This document shows positions 51,268-59,193 of a DNA stretch of 64,000 nt, one piece after another (positions within the stretch are counted from its first letter, which is position 1; every line of letters begins with the position of its first letter). Source of the DNA: Methylotenera_A sp040079935 (GTDB lineage Bacteria; Pseudomonadota; Gammaproteobacteria; Burkholderiales; Methylophilaceae); assembly GCA_040079935.1 (NCBI GenBank), contig JBEBJI010000002.1, forward strand, positions 140,219 to 204,218, given 5' to 3'. A model generated the notes under the pieces. That model saw nothing but the letters and a program-made list of their open reading frames with translations. It ran no database searches and was not told the origin of the DNA. Position numbers and translations under genes: made by a program.

Positions 51268-51687
51268 TTAATCGACTAGTTCGGCTAATGCTTTAGCGTA
51301 GCGGTTTGCGTGGCTGCGTTCTGCTTTGGCTAGCGTTTCAAACCAATCAGCGATTTCGTCAAAGCCTTCTTCACGTGCGCCCTTAGCCATGCCTGGGTAC
51401 ATGTCGGTGTACTCATGCGTTTCACCAGCGACGGCTGATTCCAAGTTTTGACGTGTAGGGCCAATAGGCAAGCCAGTTGCAGGGTCGCCAGAAGCTTCTA
51501 AAAATTCCAAGTGACCGTGTGCGTGACCAGTTTCACCCTCTGCTGTAGAGCGGAATAGTGCCGCTACATCATTTTGACCTTCGATATCCGCTTTGTTTGC
51601 GAAGTATAAATAGCGACGGTTAGCTTGTGATTCACCAGCAAAAGCATCTTTTAAGCTTTGCTCTGTTTTTGATCCTTTAAGTTGCAT
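51268..51687 (-). CDS. Rubrerythrin, short form without rubredoxin domain
   Basis: A di-iron peroxide-scavenging protein of 139 residues. The ATG at 51687 (MQLKGSKTEQSLKDAFAGES) follows an AAGGAG site; the longer frame is not supported. The ferritin-like four-helix bundle has the iron ligands in RRYLYFANKAD, EGETGHAHGHLEFLE (~residues 48-62), GETHEYTDMYPGMAK (~83-97) and ERSHANRYAKAL (~123-134). The usual C-terminal rubredoxin domain is absent, so electrons must come from another protein, perhaps the Fe-S protein encoded next. Confidence 0.93.
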   Translation of the reverse strand: MQLKGSKTEQSLKDAFAGESQANRRYLYFANKADIEGQNDVAALFRSTAEGETGHAHGHLEFLEASGDPATGLPIGPTRQNLESAVAGETHEYTDMYPGMAKGAREEGFDEIADWFETLAKAERSHANRYAKALAELVD

Positions 51688-51776
51688 GTTGATCTCCTTG
51701 AGTTGATGTGGGTAATGCACAGGTAATATTAACGCCCGAACATGACGCTAATTTTACGCCTTATCAAGTCATCGTC

Positions 51777-51843
51777 TAGTTGATTATTTTTATTATTTTG
51801 ATAAATAAAATTAATCATTAGTAAATAGTTGATTATTTTTATT
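51777..51843. promoter_or_regulatory. AT-rich motif repeated three times upstream of rubrerythrin, possible operator
   Basis: TAGTTGATTATTTTTATT occurs exactly at 51777-51794 and again at 51826-51843; an inverted copy with one mismatch (AATAAAATTAATCA) lies between at 51804-51817. The cluster sits in the 341-base gap between the divergent rubrerythrin and gyrA genes, 90 bases from the former. The AT-rich, dyad-like sequence is reminiscent of Fur/PerR-family sites, but no exact box is matched. Confidence 0.45.
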
Positions 51844-51935
51844 GTACATTAAATTGATATAAATTTTTTGAATTATTTTAATTCGTTAAAAGCATATTTA
51901 TGGTCTAAATATACGTGTTTTGCGAGGCTAATCGT

Positions 51936-51944
51936 GCTAGAATT
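51936..51944 (+). promoter_or_regulatory. Predicted extended -10 promoter of gyrA
   Basis: TGCTAGAAT, identical to the element upstream of the YajQ gene, about 85 bases before the gyrA ATG. The leader between carries no recognised structure. The -35 region is unclear. Confidence 0.5.
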
Positions 51945-52028
51945 TACGGGTTAAAAACAAGTAAAAAAGCACTTTCAAAAAGCGCCAATTTTCACACAAA
52001 ACCTATAAGAAATACGACGGAAAAGTTA

Positions 52029-54584
52029 ATGGATCAATTCGCTAAAGAAACCCTTCCAATCAGTTTAGAAGACGAAATGCGACGTAGCTACCTCGATTAC
52101 GCCATGAGCGTAATTGTTGGTCGTGCCTTGCCAGATGTTCGCGACGGCTTGAAACCAGTGCATAGGCGTGTTTTGTTTGCGATGCACGAGCTCTCGAATG
52201 ATTACAACAAGCCGTATAAAAAATCGGCACGTATTGTTGGTGATGTGATTGGTAAATACCATCCACATGGCGATACAGCGGTGTATGACACGATTGTGCG
52301 TATGGCGCAGGATTTTAGTCTGCGTTACATGTTAGTGGATGGTCAAGGTAACTTTGGCTCGGTAGATGGCGACAATGCGGCGGCGATGCGTTATACCGAA
52401 ATCCGCATGGCGAAAATTGCTCATGAATTATTGGCAGATATCGACAAAGAAACCGTCGATTTTGGCCCGAACTACGATGGCAGCGAGAATGAGCCGCTCA
52501 TTATGCCTGCGCGTATTCCGAACCTGCTGATTAATGGCAGCTCTGGCATCGCGGTAGGCATGGCGACGAATATTCCGCCACATAATATAAGCGAGGTGCT
52601 GGATGCTTGTTTTGCTTTGCTCAAAGATCCTGAAATTGGCATTGAAGAGCTGATTGAGCTCGTTCCAGCGCCAGACTTTCCAACAGCGGGCATTATTTAT
52701 GGCACGGTGGGTGTAAAAGAAGGTTATCGCACTGGCCGTGGTCGTGTGGTGATGCGCGGGCGTACGCATTTTGAAGATATGGACAAATCTGGCGGTCGTC
52801 AGGCTTTAATCGTGGACGAGCTTCCGTATCAGGTCAACAAAAAAACTTTCGTTGAAAAAATTGCCGAGCTGGTGAACGAGAAAAAAATTGAAGGCATATC
52901 TGATTTGCGTGATGAATCAGATAAATCGGGTATGCGCGTGGTGATTGAACTTAAACGCGGCGAAATCGGCGAAGTGATTTTAAATAATCTGTACAAACAA
53001 ACACAGTTGCAAGATACGTTTGGCATGAACATGGTCGCCATTATGGATGGCCAACCGCGCTTGTTGAATTTGAAACAAATGTTAGAGGCGTTTTTACGCC
53101 ACCGCCGAGAGGTGATTACACGCCGCACTGTGTTTGAGCTTAAAAAAGCACGCGCTCGCGGACATGTGTTAGAAGGTTTGGCGGTTGCACTGGCCAATGT
53201 GGACGAGATGATTGCGATTATTAAAGCCGCGCCAACGCCGTCAGAAGCTAAAGTCGATTTGATGGCAAAGGCTTGGCATTCGACCGTGGTGGAAGAAATG
53301 TTGAAACGTGCTGCCATGGAAGCATCGCGTCCAGAAGGTTTGAGTGTGGATTTCGGCATGACGCCAAAGGGCTATAAATTGTCAGATGTGCAAGCGCAAG
53401 AAATCTTGCAAATGCGCCTGCAACGCTTAACTGGCTTAGAGCAAGACAAAATTGTCAGTGAATATAAAGAAGTGATGGATGAGATTGCCGACTTGCTGGA
53501 CATATTGGCCAATGCTTCGCGCGTGACCGCCATAATTACGGATGAGCTGACTGAAATTCGTAAGCAGTTTGGTGATGAGCGCCGCAGTGAAATTATCGCC
53601 AACGCGCAAGATTTAAACCTGGAAGATTTAATCACGCCGCAAGACGTGGTGGTGACGCTCTCTCATACGGGTTATGTGAAATCGCAACCGCTAGATGAAT
53701 ATCGCGCGCAACGTCGTGGTGGGCGAGGCAAGCAAGCCGCTCCGACTAAAGAAGATGATTTTATCGATAAAATGTTCGTGGCGAATACGCACGATTACAT
53801 TTTATGTTTCTCAAGTCGCGGTCGCGTGTATTGGTTGAAAGTGTATGAGGTGCCACAAGGCAGTAGAATCGGACGTGGCAAGCCGATTGTGAACCTGTTC
53901 CCGCTAGAAGAGGGTGAGAAAATCAACGCGATTCTTGCTGTAAAAGAGTTCGATGAAAATCACTTTATTTTTATGGCAACGTCACAAGGCACGGTAAAGA
54001 AAACAGCATTAAGCGAGTTCGCTAACCCGCGTAAATCGGGCATTATCGCGATTAACTTGGATGATGATGATTACCTGATTGGTGCGGAAATTACCAATGG
54101 CGCCAATGATATTGTATTGGTGTCGAACGGCGGCAAAGCGGTGTGGTTTACCGAAGGCGATGTGCGGCCGATGGGGCGAGCTACACGTGGTGTGCGTGGC
54201 ATGAAGTTGGCTGCGAAACAGCAAGTGCTTTCACTGTTAATTGCCGAAAATGATCAACAAACCGTATTGGTAGCCACTGAAAATGGCTATGGCAAACGCA
54301 CTGTGTTAGCGGATTTCCGCCATTCTGGTCGCGGCACACAAGGTGTTAAAGCAATTGCAATCAGTGAGCGTAACGGCTTGGTAGTAGCGGCAAAATTGGT
54401 GAATGAAGAAGATGAAATTATGCTGATTACGACTGGCGGCATTTTAATTCGCACGCGTGTGAAAGAAATTCGCGAGCTAGGTCGCGCCACACAAGGTGTG
54501 ACGCTGATTAACCTTGGCGAGGGCGAAAAACTTTCTGGTTTAGAAAAAATCGTTGAAACTGACGACGAAGAAGCAACTGAATAA
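52029..54584 (+). CDS. gyrA: DNA gyrase subunit A
   Basis: The breakage-reunion subunit of gyrase, 851 residues from the ATG at 52029 (MDQFAKETLPISLEDEMRRS). Numbering matches E. coli. The longer frame from 51915 includes promoter sequence and is rejected. The catalytic Tyr is in the RYTEIRMAKIAHELL region (~122), and the quinolone region GKYHPHGDTAVYDTIVRMAQ has Thr at position 83 and Asp at 87. The GyrA box QRRGGRGK (~559-566) and six-bladed C-terminal wrapping domain are present. serC follows after 46 bases. Confidence 0.97.
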   Translation: MDQFAKETLPISLEDEMRRSYLDYAMSVIVGRALPDVRDGLKPVHRRVLFAMHELSNDYNKPYKKSARIVGDVIGKYHPHGDTAVYDTIVRMAQDFSLRYMLVDGQGNFGSVDGDNAAAMRYTEIRMAKIAHELLADIDKETVDFGPNYDGSENEPLIMPARIPNLLINGSSGIAVGMATNIPPHNISEVLDACFALLKDPEIGIEELIELVPAPDFPTAGIIYGTVGVKEGYRTGRGRVVMRGRTHFEDMDKSGGRQALIVDELPYQVNKKTFVEKIAELVNEKKIEGISDLRDESDKSGMRVVIELKRGEIGEVILNNLYKQTQLQDTFGMNMVAIMDGQPRLLNLKQMLEAFLRHRREVITRRTVFELKKARARGHVLEGLAVALANVDEMIAIIKAAPTPSEAKVDLMAKAWHSTVVEEMLKRAAMEASRPEGLSVDFGMTPKGYKLSDVQAQEILQMRLQRLTGLEQDKIVSEYKEVMDEIADLLDILANASRVTAIITDELTEIRKQFGDERRSEIIANAQDLNLEDLITPQDVVVTLSHTGYVKSQPLDEYRAQRRGGRGKQAAPTKEDDFIDKMFVANTHDYILCFSSRGRVYWLKVYEVPQGSRIGRGKPIVNLFPLEEGEKINAILAVKEFDENHFIFMATSQGTVKKTALSEFANPRKSGIIAINLDDDDYLIGAEITNGANDIVLVSNGGKAVWFTEGDVRPMGRATRGVRGMKLAAKQQVLSLLIAENDQQTVLVATENGYGKRTVLADFRHSGRGTQGVKAIAISERNGLVVAAKLVNEEDEIMLITTGGILIRTRVKEIRELGRATQGVTLINLGEGEKLSGLEKIVETDDEEATE

Positions 54585-54630
54585 TTTCTTAAATATTTTT
54601 AATAATCAATTGATTAAGGAAAAGTAAGCA

Positions 54631-55713
54631 ATGACGACGATTTATAATTTTGCCGCTGGTCCAGCGGTGTTGCCGCAAGCAGTTTTACAACAAGTGCAAG
54701 CCGAATTATTGGATTGGCATGGCGCTGGAATGTCTGTGATGGAGATGTCGCACCGTGGTAAAGAATTCATGAGCATCGCGGCTGAAGCTGAAGCCGATTT
54801 GCGCGAGTTGATGGCGATTCCAGCGAACTACAAAGTCTTGTTTTTGCAAGGCGGTGCTTCTGCGCAATTTGGCATGATTCCAATGAATTTGCTGCGCGGC
54901 AAAAAAACTGCAGATTATTTGAACACTGGCGAGTGGTCGAAAAAAGCCATTAGCGAAGCAAAAAAATATTGCGAAGTGAATGTGGTTGCGACTTCTGCAG
55001 ATAAGAATTTCAGCTACGCGCCAGCACAAGATGCTTGGAAACTCAACCCTGACGCGGCTTACGTGCATTACACTTCAAACGAAACGATTGGTGGCGTGGA
55101 AATGTTCTGGACGCCAAATGTAGGGGCAGTGCCGTTGGTGGCGGATATGTCTTCACATATTTTGTCGCGCCCAGTGGATGTTGCGAAGCACGCACTCATT
55201 TACGCTGGTGCGCAGAAAAATATCGGCCCAGCAGGTTTGACGATTGTGATTGTGCGTGATGATTTGATTGGCGAAACCGTTGCTGGCACGCCAAGTATGT
55301 ACGATTACAAAATTCATGCTGAAAATGAATCGATGTACAATACGCCGCCAACTTTTGCGATTTACGTGGCGGGTTTGGTGTTTAAATGGTTGAAAGCCAA
55401 TGGCGGCTTGGCAGCCATGGAAAAAATTAACATTCAAAAATCTAGTATGTTGTACGATTATTTAGATAGCACCAGCTTTTTTAACTGCCCAACCGCGAAA
55501 GAAAACCGTTCGCGTATGAATATACCTTTCACGCTGAAAGATGAGGCTTTAGATGAAGCTTTCCTCAAAGGCGCGAAAGACAAAGGTTTGTTGCAATTAA
55601 AAGGTCATCGCTCTGTAGGCGGCATGCGCGCCTCTATCTACAACGCCATGCCAACTGAAGGTGTGCGCGTATTGGTGGAATATATGAAAGCATTCGAAAA
55701 AGCAAATAGCTAG
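54631..55713 (+). CDS. serC: Phosphoserine aminotransferase
   Basis: PLP aminotransferase of serine and pyridoxal phosphate synthesis, 360 residues. Family motifs are NFAAGPAVLPQAVLQQ (~residues 6-21), MEMSHRGKEF (~37-46), FLQGGASAQFGMIPMNLL and the PLP lysine in LIYAGAQKNIGPAGLTIVIV (Lys ~197). The start follows TTAAGGAAAAGTAAGC. serA follows, so two of the three serine-pathway enzymes are adjacent; serB is not seen. Confidence 0.96.
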   Translation: MTTIYNFAAGPAVLPQAVLQQVQAELLDWHGAGMSVMEMSHRGKEFMSIAAEAEADLRELMAIPANYKVLFLQGGASAQFGMIPMNLLRGKKTADYLNTGEWSKKAISEAKKYCEVNVVATSADKNFSYAPAQDAWKLNPDAAYVHYTSNETIGGVEMFWTPNVGAVPLVADMSSHILSRPVDVAKHALIYAGAQKNIGPAGLTIVIVRDDLIGETVAGTPSMYDYKIHAENESMYNTPPTFAIYVAGLVFKWLKANGGLAAMEKINIQKSSMLYDYLDSTSFFNCPTAKENRSRMNIPFTLKDEALDEAFLKGAKDKGLLQLKGHRSVGGMRASIYNAMPTEGVRVLVEYMKAFEKANS

Positions 55714-55772
55714 TACTTAACTATAATAAGCTTGAACTAAAATAAAATAGGCTTGAAACAGGGGAGAGTGGT

Positions 55773-56957
55773 TTGAGTAAACGTCAGATACAAGTACTTA
55801 ATAAAATTGCATCGGTTGGAACGAAAAGATTTCCAGCCGAAAATTTCGAAGTGAGCGCTGAAGTGACCAAGCCAGACGCGATTTTAGTGCGATCGGCCAA
55901 AATGCATGACATGGAGATTCCTGCCAGCGTGCAAGCCATAGGCCGTGCTGGTGCGGGCACTAACAATATCCCTATTTCTGAGATGAGCAAACGTGGCGTG
56001 GTGGTGTTCAACACGCCAGGCGCCAACGCCAATGCGGTGAAAGAGCTGGTGCTTGCGGGCATCCTAATGGCTGCGCGCAATATTGGCCCTGCCATGAAGT
56101 TTGTTAGCGGCTTGCAGGGTGATGACGCGACGCTTTCTGTAACGGTTGAAGACGGGAAAAAGAACTTTGTCGGCATTGAAATCCCAGGCCGAACTTTGGG
56201 TATCGTTGGTTTAGGCGCTGTCGGGGGAATGGTGGCAGATACGGCGCTGAAACTCGGCATGAAAGTGCTTGGCTATGACCCAGAAATCACTGTGGATGCG
56301 GCTTGGCGTTTGTCTTCAGAAGTAAAACGCGTGATGACGGTGGATGAGTTGATTAAGCACAGCGATTTTATTACGCTACATGTGCCACTTATCGATGCAA
56401 CTCGACATTTGATTAATGCTGAGCGTATCGCCATGATGAAGCATGGTGCAGTATTGATTAACTTTGCGCGTGAAGGCGTGATTGATGAACAAGCCGTGCT
56501 GGATGGCCTTGACAGCAAAAAATTGCGTGCTTATGTGTGCGATTTTCCTACTGCACGCATGAAATCTCACGCAAATGTCATCGCGTTGCCGCATTTGGGC
56601 GCATCCACGCAAGAGGCGGAGGACAATTGTGCCGTGATGGTGGTAGATCAAGTGCGTGAATTTTTAGATAACGGTAATATTACAAATTCAGTAAATTTCC
56701 CTGCAGTGAATATGCCGCGCGAAGCCGCTCACCGTGTGGCTGTGGCGAGTGCTAATATTCCAAATATGGTCGGGCAAATTTCTACCGCCATGGCCGATGC
56801 AGGCATTAATATTCACAATATGGTGAACAAATCACGCGGCGACATTGCCTATACCATGCTAGATTTAGATAGCCCAGCAGCAGACTCTGCACTTGCAAAA
56901 ATTCGTGCGATTGCAGGCGTGATGACGGTGCGTGCGTTACCACAAAGGCAAGATTAA
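55773..56957 (+). CDS. serA: D-3-phosphoglycerate dehydrogenase
   Basis: First enzyme of serine synthesis, 394 residues. It shows the substrate domain RAGAGTNNIP (~residues 51-60), the NAD fold TLGIVGLGAVGGMVADTALKLGMKV (core GLGAVGG, ~149-155) and catalytic Arg/Glu/His in NFAREGVIDEQAVLDG and LPHLGASTQEAEDN (His ~273). A C-terminal ACT domain follows (~320-394, ANIPNMVGQISTAMADAGIN). The intervening ASB domain of the long SerA type is absent. Start is TTG with a GGGGAGAG site. It is inserted between serC and pheA, which are usually adjacent. Confidence 0.94.
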   Translation: MSKRQIQVLNKIASVGTKRFPAENFEVSAEVTKPDAILVRSAKMHDMEIPASVQAIGRAGAGTNNIPISEMSKRGVVVFNTPGANANAVKELVLAGILMAARNIGPAMKFVSGLQGDDATLSVTVEDGKKNFVGIEIPGRTLGIVGLGAVGGMVADTALKLGMKVLGYDPEITVDAAWRLSSEVKRVMTVDELIKHSDFITLHVPLIDATRHLINAERIAMMKHGAVLINFAREGVIDEQAVLDGLDSKKLRAYVCDFPTARMKSHANVIALPHLGASTQEAEDNCAVMVVDQVREFLDNGNITNSVNFPAVNMPREAAHRVAVASANIPNMVGQISTAMADAGINIHNMVNKSRGDIAYTMLDLDSPAADSALAKIRAIAGVMTVRALPQRQD

Positions 56958-56967
56958 GCTTTAAAAT

Positions 56968-58050
56968 ATGAGTGATGAGTTAAAAAAATTTCGTGATGAA
57001 ATCGATGCCATTGATGAGCATCTGCTTAAGCTCGTCAACGAGAGGGCAAAACTGGCACGTCAAATTGGCAGCTTAAAAGAAGATGGCGTGATTTATCGCC
57101 CAGAGCGTGAGGCTCAGATTTTACGCCGCTTGCAGGCCGATAACAAAGGCCCGTTATCGAATGAGGCAGTCGGTCATATTTTTCGCGGCGTGATGTCCAA
57201 TTGTCGCGCGCTAGAAAAAGAGCTTTCCATCGCGTTTTTAGGCCCATTAGGTACGTATTCTGAAGAAGCAGCGCTGAAGCAGTTTGGCCAAGGTCGCAAC
57301 GCCATTGTGTGTGGCACGATTGATGAGGTTTTTCGCACCTTAGAGGCGAATCAAGCCGATTATGGCGTGGTGCCGGTAGAAAATTCGACCGAAGGCGCGA
57401 TTGGCTTAACCTTGGATTTACTACTTAGCACGTCATTAAAAGTGTGTGGTGAAATTACCTTGCCCATTCATCATTGTTTGCTCTCAAAGCAAACTGATAT
57501 TACACAAATTTCACATGTGTTTTCGCATAATCAATCGCTCTCACAATGTCACGAATGGCTCAATAAAAACCTGCCGCGCGCCACGCGTGAGGCGGTAACG
57601 AGTAACGCTTTTGCTGCACAGATGATTCATGATTTGGTCTCAACGGACGGTACATTTGCCGCAGCTATAGCCAGTAAGCGCGCGGCAGAGCTGTTCGATT
57701 TGAACGTGCTTGCAGAAAATATCGAAGATGACGCCAAAAACACCACGCGATTTTTGGTGTTGGGTAGCCACGATGTGGCGGCTTCAGGAAATGATAAAAC
57801 TTCTATTGTGATGACCTCGCAAAACAAGCCTGGCGCCATGGTAGAACTGTTAGAACCGCTTTCTCGGCATGGTGTGAGCATGACCAAATTCGAATCTCGG
57901 CCATCTAAACAAGGCTTGTGGGATTACGTGTTTTTCGTGGATATTGAAGGCCATCAAACCGACGCTAAAGTGAAAGCAGCGTTGCAAGAATGCGCAGCGC
58001 GCGCCTCCATGCTCAAAGTGCTGGGTTCGTATCCAGCTGCTGTGCTCTAA
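56968..58050 (+). CDS. pheA: Bifunctional chorismate mutase/prephenate dehydratase
   Basis: Makes phenylpyruvate from chorismate. The 360 residues hold an AroQ-type mutase (~1-90, LKKFRDEIDAIDEHLLKLVNERAKLARQIG) and a prephenate dehydratase domain (~90-270) with GPLGTYSEEAA (~91-101), VVPVENSTEGAIGLTLDLL and KNTTRFLVLG (catalytic Thr in TTRF). A regulatory ACT domain (~280-355) contains GAMVELLEPLSRHGVSMTKFESRPS. Phenylalanine feedback is expected. hisC follows. Confidence 0.96.
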   Translation: MSDELKKFRDEIDAIDEHLLKLVNERAKLARQIGSLKEDGVIYRPEREAQILRRLQADNKGPLSNEAVGHIFRGVMSNCRALEKELSIAFLGPLGTYSEEAALKQFGQGRNAIVCGTIDEVFRTLEANQADYGVVPVENSTEGAIGLTLDLLLSTSLKVCGEITLPIHHCLLSKQTDITQISHVFSHNQSLSQCHEWLNKNLPRATREAVTSNAFAAQMIHDLVSTDGTFAAAIASKRAAELFDLNVLAENIEDDAKNTTRFLVLGSHDVAASGNDKTSIVMTSQNKPGAMVELLEPLSRHGVSMTKFESRPSKQGLWDYVFFVDIEGHQTDAKVKAALQECAARASMLKVLGSYPAAVL

Positions 58051-58092
58051 TTTTATTCGTAACTTTAATCAATAGTTTTAACAGTTTCATCT

Positions 58093-59193
58093 ATGAATTT
58101 ATCTGAATTAGCTCCTGATTACATTCGTGCGATTGCGCCCTATCAAGGCGGCAAGCCAATTAGCGAGCTTGCGCGCGAAATGGGTTTGAACGAGGCGGAC
58201 ATTATCAAGCTTGCTTCGAATGAAAATCCGCTCGGCATCAGCCCCAAAGCGCAAATGGCGATTGATGAGGCGGTGCATGACATTGCGCGCTACCCAGACG
58301 GCAACAGTTTTGAATTACGCAAAGCAGTGAGCGAAAAATTTGGCGTTGCGCACAATCAAATTGTGTTTGGAAATGGTTCGAACGACATTCTCGAACTGGC
58401 CGCTAGAGCCTTTCTGCATGAGGGTTGCGAGGCGATTTACTCACAGCATGCATTTGCGGTTTATCCGCTGGTAACGCAAGCAGTGGGCGCGACAGGCGTG
58501 GTGGTTCCAGCCAAAAATTACGCGCACGATTTAGATAGCTTTTTAAAAGCTATTACACCAAAAACGCGCCTAATTTTTATTGCAAATCCGAATAATCCAA
58601 CTGGCACATTGTTAAAAAAAGATGCTCTGCGAGCCTTTATCCATGCGGCTCCTAGGACAGTGCTTATTGTGCTGGATGAGGCGTATGATGAATATTTGAA
58701 TGTTACGAACAAGTCTGAAGCGATTGGCTGGTTGGCTGAATATCCGAACTTAATTATTTCGCGCACTTTTTCCAAAGCTTACGGTTTGGCTGGCTTGCGC
58801 ATCGGCTTTGGCCTTATGCACGCGGATGTGGCAGATATGCTAAACCGCGTGCGTCAGCCGTTTAATGTCAACTCAATCGCGCAAGCGGCTGCCATTGCCA
58901 GCTTGGCAGATGATGATTTTGTTGCTCGCAGTTATGCGGAAAATCAGGCGGGCATGACACAATTGACGCAAGGTTTTAACAAACTTGGCTTAGAATATAT
59001 ACCTTCATTCGCAAATTTTGTGAGTTTTAAAGTGAAAAATGCGGCAAGTGTGAACCAACTATTGCTGAAAAATGGCGTGATTGTGCGGCCAATTGCCAAC
59101 TATGAAATGCCCGATTATTTGCGCGTAAGTATCGGGTTATTCAGCGAAAATGCGCGATTTTTAGATGTTTTAGAGAAAATATTAAGTCAATGA
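58093..59193 (+). CDS. hisC: Histidinol-phosphate aminotransferase (aromatic aminotransferase type)
   Basis: A class I/II PLP aminotransferase of 366 residues: LASNENPLGISPKA (~residues 38-51), NPNNPTGTLL (~165-174), LDEAYDEY (~194-201) and the PLP lysine in ISRTFSKAYGLAGLRIGFG (Lys ~228). In this pheA-linked position the enzyme often serves aromatic amino acid transamination as well as histidine. Codons ~177-190 coincide with a copy of the dispersed palindromic repeat, with no change in the spacing between the NPNNPTGT and LDEAY motifs. The stop overlaps the next gene by four bases. Confidence 0.93.
   Translation: MNLSELAPDYIRAIAPYQGGKPISELAREMGLNEADIIKLASNENPLGISPKAQMAIDEAVHDIARYPDGNSFELRKAVSEKFGVAHNQIVFGNGSNDILELAARAFLHEGCEAIYSQHAFAVYPLVTQAVGATGVVVPAKNYAHDLDSFLKAITPKTRLIFIANPNNPTGTLLKKDALRAFIHAAPRTVLIVLDEAYDEYLNVTNKSEAIGWLAEYPNLIISRTFSKAYGLAGLRIGFGLMHADVADMLNRVRQPFNVNSIAQAAAIASLADDDFVARSYAENQAGMTQLTQGFNKLGLEYIPSFANFVSFKVKNAASVNQLLLKNGVIVRPIANYEMPDYLRVSIGLFSENARFLDVLEKILSQ
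58621..58662. repeat. Palindromic dispersed repeat, intragenic copy in hisC
   Basis: GATGCTCTGCGAGCC followed by TTTATCCATGCGGC and an arm CTCCTAGGACAGTG; the left 12 bases match the copies at 14276 and 48294. It encodes DALRAFIHAAPRTV, in the same reading frame as the glnE and folC copies. The region lies between two conserved motifs where family sequence is variable. Confidence 0.75.
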
